A stretch of 17,635 nt of DNA, from the NCBI GenBank assembly GCA_003233075.1, contig QIKQ01000077.1, forward strand, positions 1 to 17,635, given 5' to 3'. The DNA comes from Gammaproteobacteria bacterium. Its GTDB lineage: Bacteria > Pseudomonadota > Gammaproteobacteria > SZUA-21. The first letter of the stretch is position 1. Each line of letters opens with the position of its first letter. Positions 7,876 through 16,105 of the stretch are shown one piece after another. The notes beneath the pieces are model-generated. The model saw only the letters and a program-made list of their open reading frames with translations. It made no database searches and had not been told where the DNA came from. Both the position numbers and the translations under genes were made by a program.

Positions 7876-8770
7876 GCTGGTCCAAATTGCTACCATTAAT
7901 AGATAATGGCGGCCTCGGTGCATTGTCTTATGTATCTCGAGGTAATAAAGAAGAAACAAGTTCAGCCAAAATAATTGAACTGGAACAACTGGTTCGAGTC
8001 GCGCAGGAATTCGAGCAAGGCATTGAATCCAATCAGCAAGAACTAGCATTGTTGTTTGGTGCCGGATCGAGCCTGGGTGGTGCGCGTCCTAAAGTATTGC
8101 TTCAGAATAAAGGGATACATTGGCTTGCCAAATTTCCGAGTGTGAATGATAAAGTCGATATCGTTAATTTGGAAAACGCAGCGCTCTCCCTTGCGGCCAA
8201 GTCAGGCCTGGATGTACCTCAACACAAAGTCGTCACCGCAGGTCATTTCAATGTGCTTTTAGTCAAGCGTTTTGATATTAGTGACCAAGGGGGCGCTATC
8301 ACGTGACGAGCATGAAAACACTATTAGATGACTCGTTTTATCATCGATATTCAGACTTAGCAGAAGTGATTCGACATGTTTCCGATCACCCAAAAAAAGA
8401 TCTAGAGCAACAGTATCGCCAAATGGTCTTTAATGTCTTTATTGGTAATCGGGATGATCATGAAAAAAACTTCTCCATGCTGCACGGTGATAATGGTTGG
8501 CAGCTAACCCCGGCTTATGACTTACTTCCCAACACAAATAACAATCCTGAACACGGTCTTTCATTTACCTCTACCGCATACGCGCCGACCGTTGAGGAAA
8601 TGATTCAAATGGGTAAAGGCCCCTTTGGGCTCTCCAAACAACGATCAGATAGAATCATTCAAGAAGTATTACAACCATTTTCAAATTGGCGACAAATTCT
8701 AGAACAACACCTAGTGCATCAAAAGGATATTGAGCATTTTGTTCATGATGTTAAAAAAAGAATCAAATAG
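7876..8770 (+). pseudogene. hipA: HipA-like Ser/Thr kinase toxin, 5'-truncated and frameshifted
   Basis: HipA kinases are toxins of type II toxin-antitoxin modules; Escherichia coli HipA phosphorylates glutamyl-tRNA synthetase and is held by HipB. Visible motifs in order are GLGALSYVS, the glycine-rich GSSLGGARPK loop (8063-8093), WLAKFPS, NLENAALSLAA and LLVKRFD. After a frame change come the catalytic-loop motif GNRDDHEKNF (about 8444-8473) and the metal-binding-type PAYDLLP (about 8510-8530). Roughly the first 100 residues of a normal HipA are absent: homology begins right at the Tn3 terminal repeat. The second break is in a run of five G (8289-8293). Adding one G joins the halves as QGG-RYHVTSMKTLLDD, so a one-base deletion fits. 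No hipB-like antitoxin gene is visible nearby. The gene is very probably dead; the kinase identity is secure. Confidence 0.88.
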
Positions 8771-8859
8771 TTTTGTTAGATATCAAATACACAAATAAAA
8801 AGATATCCAAGTCTCACCTACAGTAATCATTATCGACCATATTATTGATCAATTTATCC

Positions 8860-9580
8860 TGCCCTGTGCGAAATATTAATTCATTCGATAAATCAAAGCA
8901 ATATCAAAACTTATTATTCATATTGATGCAGTTAAATTATTTACATGAGGTCACTCTTCGAATTATTAAATCACTTAATCTGCACGCCAACTAAACTCCA
9001 CCTGTCAGGCAGCGTTAAAAGTATCATCGCTGAGAACCTCATCTTGAAGCAACAGCTCTTACACTTTAAAAAACCGACCCGGATAATCACAAAAAGATCT
9101 CCAAGACTTAACTGGTTAACTTTTATCGGGCATATGAAAGATAACTTATGGTCTGCAGATCTATTTCGGTGTGAATCTATCTTATAAAAATCCATAACAA
9201 TCCACATTATCAATTTCACTGATGGAAAGTTAGCAGAGAGTACTCGGAGTTAATGAAATTAAACGTAGTCCTGGCGCTCCCACCAGTCATCCATTTATAG
9301 AAAGAGTCATGGGGACCACAAGACGAGAGTGTTTAAATGAAATCCTATTTTTAATACGCTAGATTTACAGAACAAACTCGATGCGGTTAAAGATTATTAC
9401 AATGAGACTCGGATTCATTCTTCCTTAGAACTGAAAATTCCTTGGGCTAAGAGCCAGCAAAATATAGAAATCGATAAAAAGGCTATCTCGCTCAATAAAA
9501 TTAATTGGCGACCGGATTGCTGGGGCCTTTTTAACTTGCCAGTTGCAACGTAAATTTAGCCTTTCGCAAAGAACAGGATA
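8860..9580 (+). mobile_element. Degraded second copy of the 1169-2386 insertion sequence
   Basis: The left end, TGCCCTGTGCGAAATATTAA, aligns with the intact element's left repeat. The right end (taaattta...caggata) aligns with its right repeat after removing five extra bases (TCTTT on the minus strand) between CCTGT and GCGAAA. The copy is about 720 bp against 1,218 bp and lacks two internal blocks of coding sequence. It has the same orientation as the intact copy. Base-level divergence is considerable, so this is an older insertion rather than a recent duplicate. Confidence 0.8.
8945..9553 (+). pseudogene. IS transposase remnant, internally deleted
   Basis: The 5' part starts MRSLFELLNHLICT and carries AENLILKQQL, like the intact transposase at 1255-2364. 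It then jumps directly to WLTFIGHMKDNLWSADLFR, losing roughly 115-120 residues. A TAA follows ESIL at 9184-9186. A second gap removes about 60 residues, including the middle catalytic Asp motif SSDNDP. Coding similarity resumes out of frame with PTSHPFIERVMGTTRREC, and after a further frame problem continues as YYNETRIHSSLELK to FNLPVAT and TAA at 9551-9553. No functional enzyme is possible. Both retained ends show that the loss was internal. Confidence 0.85.
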
Positions 9581-9735
9581 ACAGCTTGATAAAGTTTGAA
9601 TAATAAGCGCTCTTCTAAGCGGACTTTAAAGAGGTAAAATAATTCATTGAAAACTCGTAATACCATGATAGTATTGAACTATGAAAGATAATAAAGCGGT
9701 CATTGCAAAGGTCTACTGACTATAGGATGACATCG

Positions 9736-9857
9736 ATTGGAAGCATAAGTTGTCATACTTTCATCAACATTCAAGTACTTACAGTTACATGCAATGTATA
9801 ATTTTTAAACATTGGAACCATAAGTTGGCCGAAACTGCAATTGGTAACCATAATATG
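9736..9857. repeat. Three imperfect direct repeats, about 17 bases each
   Basis: ATTGGAAGCATAAGTTG (9736-9752) and ATTGGAACCATAAGTTG (9811-9827) differ at one of 17 positions. A third, weaker unit ATTGGTAACCATAATAT starts at 9840. Start-to-start spacings are 75 and 29 bases, not a regular array. They may be protein-binding sites or decayed transposon ends. Confidence 0.5.
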
Positions 9858-10001
9858 GGACTTCTTCACTTCTCTAAACCAGAACGGTTTTAAACGCCAC
9901 AAATTTCTTTTACCCGACTAATATTCGAATCGTAATATTTCATAATCAATACTGTTAAAATTAATTTTTCACGCTGTCTCAGCTAAAACAAATTGCCATT
10001 T

Positions 10002-10030
10002 GCAGTATGAAATTAGCATTTCACACTTGC
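10002..10030 (-). terminator. Possible hairpin terminator after the TcA gene
   Basis: On the minus strand GCAAGTGTGAAAT can pair with ATTTCATACTGC around a short loop, with one bulged base, about 60 bases after the TcA stop codon. The downstream T run is poor (TTTG then TTTT about 10 bases on), so it is at best a weak intrinsic terminator. Confidence 0.3.
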
Positions 10031-10090
10031 AAGGCACGATATTTTTCTTCTATTCTTAATAAAGGTATTACTCTACGACATTTCTTGTAC

Positions 10091-13000
10091 CTACCCCCAT
10101 GCATATCCGATTACAATTAATAGATCTTCTAGCTCATCTTGGGAAAGCTCTTCTCCTGATGGCGAGGTGACTGTAAATTGCCATTCGTTATTTGTCGAAA
10201 AATCAAGGCTAATTATTGAATCACCATTTCCTACAAGAAATCCAACATGCGCATTCCCATAAGCTTGCATTTGACTAAGAACAATATTGGTGTTTTCAAC
10301 AATTGTTTCTTCACCTGAAATCGCGTTCCAATTTAGGTTGTAGTCACCTTCTAATTGAGCTCTAGTAATAATGGCTATTGAGTTTACATTGAGAATTTTA
10401 CTTATGTCTTTGTGAGTAAAGTGTCTCTCTGTAATATTTAGTACAAGTTCATTCGAGCTATTTGCAGTAACGTCAAACAAGGAGTGCCATTCATTTGGAA
10501 ATTCATGACGCATACTAAGCAACCGCACGTTTGGAACATTACTATTTTCTTCGTTATTTTCAAAATGAGCACGAAGGTCTTCAATAGCTTGTAATTTAAA
10601 GTTGCCGGCGTCTTCTCGAGCGGTGTAACTTATTTGCACAATTGCGTCACTAATACTACTGTAATCAAATTGGCGTAATGAACGACCAAAATCACTTTCA
10701 TCATCATCCGGGTTGTTCTCATGAAACAACTCAAGCGCCCATTCGCTTATTACTCCTGATCCCTCAAACGGTAAATAACGGGAATCTCTAAAATTCACTT
10801 CGAACATGCCACTGTCATTTTGGGCACCACTCGTCGCTATTGCTTTAGTTAACACGTTCGATTGAATAAAACGTGAATCATCAATTAAATTGCCCTCATC
10901 GTCCGACAATTGTGCATAACCATCTGCAATATCCGTATTTATACGAATTCGATTTCTTAATAACCTTAACGTACATGGGATTGTAGTATACGGCCCAACA
11001 ACACAAGGTATAGAAAGACTAACCGACTTAATTCGACGATAATAATGTCCAGGATAATCGAGGTCAAATATTTGTTCAGGCAAGCTAAAAAAACATCTGC
11101 CAGTTTCTCTTAATTGAACCAAGGCAATCGGGTCAGTCAAAGCGAGTGAAACTTGTTTTTGTAACTCGAATTCGCGTTTATTCGCTTCCAAATAGGCTGT
11201 TTCGAGTCGATGTAAATCATATTGTAGCTTTTCACCTGACATAAGCCCTTTTTTCAAATTATCCCAATAACCATAATTAATGTAAGAAGAATCATCTATA
11301 CCTAGCTCGAAGCGCATACACTTTTCAGCTTTTTTTGCTAAATCATAGGCCAACTTATAACTAGTAAAAAATACACTAGAAATTTGACCGATTTGCCATT
11401 GATACAATTCTTTATTAGTGTATTTGGTTTGAATAAACTCATCGACTTCTTGCGAATTTTTAATTGCTTGTTCTTGGTTCTGCTCTTCAAGTTCCGTAAT
11501 TTTTATTCTCACATCAGCCGCTTCTAATTGCTCATCAATTTGATCCATTTCTAGATTGGCTAATTTTTCTTGATGTTCCCATTCATCCTTTCGGCGTTTA
11601 TATCCTCCCATGGTGGTCGTTAATGCCGCTGATTTATCTAAGATCTTAGCCGCTACGGTCATACTTTCCGCAACGATAGTAGCTGAATCACCTGCAGATC
11701 GACCTCCGGTTTTTACTGAAGCCAAGGGTGAACCACCAACTCCAGCAGCACCGACTTCAAAATCTGGCACTGTAGTAACGACAGCAGCAACAAGACGTGC
11801 AACAGAAGATGCGACATCAAATCCCGCCGCAATCGCGTTCAATACAAAAGCCGCCATTTCATGCGCATTTATATCCTCATCTTTTAATTTTTTATAATAA
11901 TTACTCCTCGCTTTCGCCATTTCCTTACTAGCGGCGATGGCCTCGCGATTCTCCCAGGCTTCATTATATTGTTCTTTTCTAACACTCAGAACCTTTTCCT
12001 GCATATTGACTTCATGCACTTGACGCAATAACGAAATCGCTTCAGAATCTTTTTTCTCAAGAGCGCTAAGCAAAGCGGAACCTAATGCTTTCACGTCGTT
12101 GCAAATCTCTTTTGACTTTTGTAATAAAGTTTCAAAACGATAAAACGGTAATGGCGCGTTCATATCCGCTAATGCACTACCGATATCCAACCCACCGGCT
12201 ACCGCTTTAACTAATGCCGCCGGATCAATCGGGGGTTCAAACAGTGCCAGACTTCTAAAAACACCATCAATATTCATGCAATTACGAATTTTATATAAAC
12301 GGTCAGCAACCGTATCCCAATAACTTAATAACATATCGTTTTGAGGAATACAAAAATACAGCGATGGTAATAGAGGTTGTTCGTCTTCATCATTACCTGT
12401 TCCTGGCAGTTCAGGTACCAAATTTTCCACTTCAACTAAAGTATTTGACATAGAATCGAATTTACTTTCCAGCTCAATAAAAGTTTCTCCAATAAGTTTG
12501 TGTTGAGGTGGAACCTTTGCAGGTCTTGGCCCCAATATTTCAGCGGCGAACACATACAACTGAGTTGCCTCATTAATCGATTCCATTGAATCTTGGCGAA
12601 ATAAATTGTCTCCCCATGCGATTAAATTGTCTAAGTATTTTACAAGCGCAGTTTTTTGATAGGCAACCGTTCTATACTTCGCGATGCGATGTGGCTCAAA
12701 CGGATTATCGCGCCAATCACGTACTTGAGATTCAAGCTCTTGTAAGTACGATTCCGTCTCCGCATCCGCCTCGCCCGCTAAAACTCTTAAAATGGTATCT
12801 ATCCTTTGTTTAACATAATCTTTATTAGTCGTTAGAAAAAAGGGCTTAGTAATCCAATACTTTTGTGGACTTCCTGCAACACTTCCGTTTGGCAATTTAC
12901 CCTCAATACCCAGTGGATTAAATATATAGTGATACCATTCCATGGCCGATTCGAACTTTTGATTATCACTCAATCTTTGAGCTATCATTAGCGGGATATG

Positions 13001-16000
13001 AAAGAAAATCTCCCAATTATAAGATGAATAGGCACCTTTTGGACTAAAATCAACATTTTCAACAGGATAATACTCCTCATTTGATCCCTTGAGTACATTT
13101 CCCGTTGGCTGGTGTAAGCTGTTAAAACTAAATCCTGTTTGCGTAAGCTGAATTTCTCGACTCATCACTTTTGGAATACCCTGCAAAGGATTCAATAACG
13201 TTTTTATAAAATCACACACAAAGGGGTGATAAAAATTACTAAAATGATATTTTGCTGTTCCATAGAGCTTATAACTTTCGATACTAACTAGTAGATTAAT
13301 CACTTGCATCAGAAACTTAACAGCATATTTCTTAAAATCCTGCTCACTTAAAGGCAACGGTACCCCAAAGGTTCCTGATACTGTATGTTCGAGATTGTGA
13401 CGAACCTGCGGATCTAATCCCTCATCCAATACTGTAGTTACAAATGATTGAAATTGTGAATTAAAATAATTTAATATCTCTTTTGCGCCCTCCTTCAATT
13501 CGGGATAATAATTAAGTGTATAAGTGCGACTCCGTCTATTCCAAATAGTAGACAAAGGTAAAACAAAGAAAGTTCGTTGATTGTCACTGTAAAAATGTGG
13601 CAACCAACTACTTAGTTTAAATGCATCCTTTCGACTATAAATATTCCATATTTTTTTGGGTGCCTGTTGTAATAGTTTATCAAGAAATGAAATGTGCCAC
13701 GCTAGATTTACATTAAAAATACCGGGGGAATTATCTAAAAGGGGGACTAATCCAGTGTAATTCTGGATTCCTGGTATTAATGAGTTATAAATCAAAGCGT
13801 AGTCATCACCACCCTCATTTTCCTTTTCAATAAATTTCATATCAATTGGCGGAAAATCATACTCATCTGGCTCTAATACATGCCTCATTAGTTCCGGCTT
13901 GTAATCAGTCAATTCAGGAACACCTTTACAACCAAATACCTCAAATGCACCTCTAGATAATAGAGTAGTATGTGGACTAATAGGGGTCATGTCTGCATTA
14001 TCGCTTGTACCTACATAACCTATTAAAAATTGCCCAGTTGTATGACTTAAGTCTATCGGCCAAAACCGATAACGTTTTTTTCCACGTGCCTTATTAAATG
14101 TTTTAGTGTACGCAGCATCAGTTGAAACCTTCTTGGGTTTCCATTTTCCTTTTCGGTATTCACTCACTGCTAACTTAATCTCTAACCTTCTAAACGGTTT
14201 ATCGAGTGTATGAGCGTCGCCCCCGCTATCTAAATCAGGCACTGTAGCAGAATCATTACTACCAGGAGCTTCAACTTCCATCATTTCTGGCCAAAACAAA
14301 AAAAGTCGTTTGTTTACCACTGCCGGAATTAAAAACTCACTTTTAATATCTAGATTAATTTTCTCCCAGGGAGTCCACCCACGAAAATCAAATTTACGAT
14401 AATAGTAAATATGAGGTGCAGCACCATAGGTTCGACCAAACACATGAACCAGGGTTTTATCCGCATCGTCTTCTTGATAAAAACCAACTATTTCTAATTG
14501 GGCGACCTCTTCAAGCTTTTGCATGTAATTAAAATAAGCTTGTTCAACAGTCTCCTCATTCACATCATTTTGCATGAGTTCATCAGATAGCTCTTGAAAA
14601 AACTCTGATCGATCCTTTCGCAGTTCGGGCTCAATCCAATTTTCAGGATATAAAAACACCTTGCGATTGGCCTCCCAGACCCGGTATTTTCGCATCCATT
14701 TCCACCAATGCCAGGCACTATCTCCCTCATCCCCTGTGGCATTAACTACCACTTCAGGCTCAAATCCCATCATGCATCTTTGTACAAATAACTGAACCGA
14801 ATTAGTCGCTTGCACTAATCGTGAGGTCAACATGCAAGAACTCATTTCTACATCGAGTAAATAATACGCATAGACGTCATTACTATTTTCCCATTTTTCC
14901 GTTGGGGCGTTGGCTGGTTTTGCGTGGGATAATATCCATGCCAGTAAAGCATCACGTTTTTGTTCGCGCAAGACATCTTGTACTTCAATACTTAGCTGAT
15001 ACCAAGTTTCAGTTCCGTATTTCGCTTGCAATAATTGCTTTAATGTTTTTACCTCCTCAAAGCCAATATCCGGTTTTGAAAAATCCGCAAGCTGGCTAAT
15101 ACCTGCATTTAGATTTTGACTAAATTTAAAAATACTAAGCAAACGTTGCCAAGATGAAATTAAAGCATAATCATCCACATTAGTTAAATCTAAAGCATCA
15201 AGTACTACTAATACTTGAGCCATATCCCAGTCAGTAGCTAAATGTATGTCGGGAGCCAACGCTGCAAAACTAGCATAAACATTGTTTTCAATGTTTGATA
15301 GTATCTCCAGTAAGCTCAAATCACCATCCAGCTTATTATTTAGCTTGCTAATTCTATATAATCGAATAATGGCTTCTAAGTTGGCGGCTTGACCTGTGTT
15401 GTTAATTGGTAAACTAAGCGGACCTAAGGCTGTCGTCTTAGTAATTGATGAAAACCACCATTTCAATTTTACATAGTCGATTTTATATGCCTTAATTATT
15501 TTAGCTATGCGATTTAACCAATGAAATTGATCGAAGCTATTGGAATAATTAACCTGACTAGTCTCACTAGTCGTATTGACTAAATCAGAAATAAAATGTT
15601 CGCGAAGACTATTGCCAGAAAAATCGACTTGCTCAGTTAGGTATTCGATTTGATCTAACTGTAATTCTATCTGTTCGCTAAAAAATGAATATAATTCAGA
15701 ACGCGATTCAATAACTTCTAGATAAGCAAGAGCGCTAACATTTGCATCTAATAAGTTATCAATTGCATTTTCAGGAACAACAGTAAATGAATTTAACCAA
15801 ATTAATTCAGTGTCGGCAGTATTTGCGCGCGGTTCTAAATATAACGCATCAACAGCAGCTTGGTAAGATGCATCCGCATTGTCTATTGAATTTAACGCAT
15901 TACGTTGATTTAGCGTCATAACCCCATTAATTACTAATTTTTGAGATTCTGGACTATGGCTAATTTTTTGACTTAGGGTATCGTCTGCTAATTGTTTAAA

Positions 16001-16105
16001 ATTAATGCCCCCATTGAGTGACTCCAACTCAACTTCAAATACTGAATCAAAATATTTAAATGCTAATCGGGGTTGAAAGTATAAATCCTGAATTGCATCT
16101 TGCAT
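10091..16105 (-). CDS. Tc toxin A subunit (TcA), middle and C-terminal part
   Basis: TcA proteins form a pentameric bell that binds host cells and injects the TcB-TcC cargo through an alpha-helical channel. This 2,004-codon frame has the family's landmarks in order. Residues 1-450 are the helical shell. Around 480-615 is the neuraminidase-like/ABC-toxin region (EANRKVFLYPENWIEPELR, YYRKFDFRGWTPWEKI, NKRLFLFWPE). Long beta-rich segments follow. The channel section has a hydrophobic stretch near 1415-1446 (AFVLNAIAAGFDVASSVARL) and a charged coiled coil near 1515-1547. From about 1620 to the end is the TcB-binding domain (ETGRCFFSLPEQIFDLDYPG, then RRIKSVSLSIP). The ATG at 16105 has an in-frame TAG four codons upstream and no Shine-Dalgarno. 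This segment is best read as the continuation of the frame at 16056-17635 across a frameshift. No TcB or TcC gene follows. Family very secure; whether it is translated is uncertain. Confidence 0.92.
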   Translation of the reverse strand: MQDAIQDLYFQPRLAFKYFDSVFEVELESLNGGINFKQLADDTLSQKISHSPESQKLVINGVMTLNQRNALNSIDNADASYQAAVDALYLEPRANTADTELIWLNSFTVVPENAIDNLLDANVSALAYLEVIESRSELYSFFSEQIELQLDQIEYLTEQVDFSGNSLREHFISDLVNTTSETSQVNYSNSFDQFHWLNRIAKIIKAYKIDYVKLKWWFSSITKTTALGPLSLPINNTGQAANLEAIIRLYRISKLNNKLDGDLSLLEILSNIENNVYASFAALAPDIHLATDWDMAQVLVVLDALDLTNVDDYALISSWQRLLSIFKFSQNLNAGISQLADFSKPDIGFEEVKTLKQLLQAKYGTETWYQLSIEVQDVLREQKRDALLAWILSHAKPANAPTEKWENSNDVYAYYLLDVEMSSCMLTSRLVQATNSVQLFVQRCMMGFEPEVVVNATGDEGDSAWHWWKWMRKYRVWEANRKVFLYPENWIEPELRKDRSEFFQELSDELMQNDVNEETVEQAYFNYMQKLEEVAQLEIVGFYQEDDADKTLVHVFGRTYGAAPHIYYYRKFDFRGWTPWEKINLDIKSEFLIPAVVNKRLFLFWPEMMEVEAPGSNDSATVPDLDSGGDAHTLDKPFRRLEIKLAVSEYRKGKWKPKKVSTDAAYTKTFNKARGKKRYRFWPIDLSHTTGQFLIGYVGTSDNADMTPISPHTTLLSRGAFEVFGCKGVPELTDYKPELMRHVLEPDEYDFPPIDMKFIEKENEGGDDYALIYNSLIPGIQNYTGLVPLLDNSPGIFNVNLAWHISFLDKLLQQAPKKIWNIYSRKDAFKLSSWLPHFYSDNQRTFFVLPLSTIWNRRSRTYTLNYYPELKEGAKEILNYFNSQFQSFVTTVLDEGLDPQVRHNLEHTVSGTFGVPLPLSEQDFKKYAVKFLMQVINLLVSIESYKLYGTAKYHFSNFYHPFVCDFIKTLLNPLQGIPKVMSREIQLTQTGFSFNSLHQPTGNVLKGSNEEYYPVENVDFSPKGAYSSYNWEIFFHIPLMIAQRLSDNQKFESAMEWYHYIFNPLGIEGKLPNGSVAGSPQKYWITKPFFLTTNKDYVKQRIDTILRVLAGEADAETESYLQELESQVRDWRDNPFEPHRIAKYRTVAYQKTALVKYLDNLIAWGDNLFRQDSMESINEATQLYVFAAEILGPRPAKVPPQHKLIGETFIELESKFDSMSNTLVEVENLVPELPGTGNDEDEQPLLPSLYFCIPQNDMLLSYWDTVADRLYKIRNCMNIDGVFRSLALFEPPIDPAALVKAVAGGLDIGSALADMNAPLPFYRFETLLQKSKEICNDVKALGSALLSALEKKDSEAISLLRQVHEVNMQEKVLSVRKEQYNEAWENREAIAASKEMAKARSNYYKKLKDEDINAHEMAAFVLNAIAAGFDVASSVARLVAAVVTTVPDFEVGAAGVGGSPLASVKTGGRSAGDSATIVAESMTVAAKILDKSAALTTTMGGYKRRKDEWEHQEKLANLEMDQIDEQLEAADVRIKITELEEQNQEQAIKNSQEVDEFIQTKYTNKELYQWQIGQISSVFFTSYKLAYDLAKKAEKCMRFELGIDDSSYINYGYWDNLKKGLMSGEKLQYDLHRLETAYLEANKREFELQKQVSLALTDPIALVQLRETGRCFFSLPEQIFDLDYPGHYYRRIKSVSLSIPCVVGPYTTIPCTLRLLRNRIRINTDIADGYAQLSDDEGNLIDDSRFIQSNVLTKAIATSGAQNDSGMFEVNFRDSRYLPFEGSGVISEWALELFHENNPDDDESDFGRSLRQFDYSSISDAIVQISYTAREDAGNFKLQAIEDLRAHFENNEENSNVPNVRLLSMRHEFPNEWHSLFDVTANSSNELVLNITERHFTHKDISKILNVNSIAIITRAQLEGDYNLNWNAISGEETIVENTNIVLSQMQAYGNAHVGFLVGNGDSIISLDFSTNNEWQFTVTSPSGEELSQDELEDLLIVIGYAWG

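Larger units (their letters stand above)
9581..10090. other. Intergenic DNA between IS remnant and toxin gene, no gene seen
   Basis: This 510-base stretch has no plausible coding frame on either strand. It contains three degenerate direct repeats (9736-9857) and a hairpin (10002-10030). It is the position where TcB- and TcC-type genes would be expected after a TcA gene in many toxin-complex loci; no trace of them is recognisable. Confidence 0.6.

Noticed and set aside
8287..8300. GGGGGCGCTATC as a possible left Tn3 repeat
   Set aside because: Only the first six bases match the Tn3 end; the GAACGAAAAC core is missing and it lies within hipA coding sequence.
1169..9580. Functional composite transposon formed by the two insertion-sequence copies
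   Set aside because: The right copy is heavily deleted with a broken terminal repeat, and the copies differ in age, so joint mobilisation is unlikely.
2387..10090. CRISPR array or RNA genes in the intergenic gaps
   Set aside because: The repeats found are irregularly spaced and few, and no tRNA or rRNA-like sequence was seen.
11610..11897. 95-codon plus-strand reading frame rich in Ala/Thr
   Set aside because: It lies wholly inside the TcA gene, opposite an Ala-rich channel segment, and only mirrors that coding sequence.
14821..15099. 92-codon plus-strand reading frame
   Set aside because: Antisense to well-supported TcA coding sequence, with no motif of its own.
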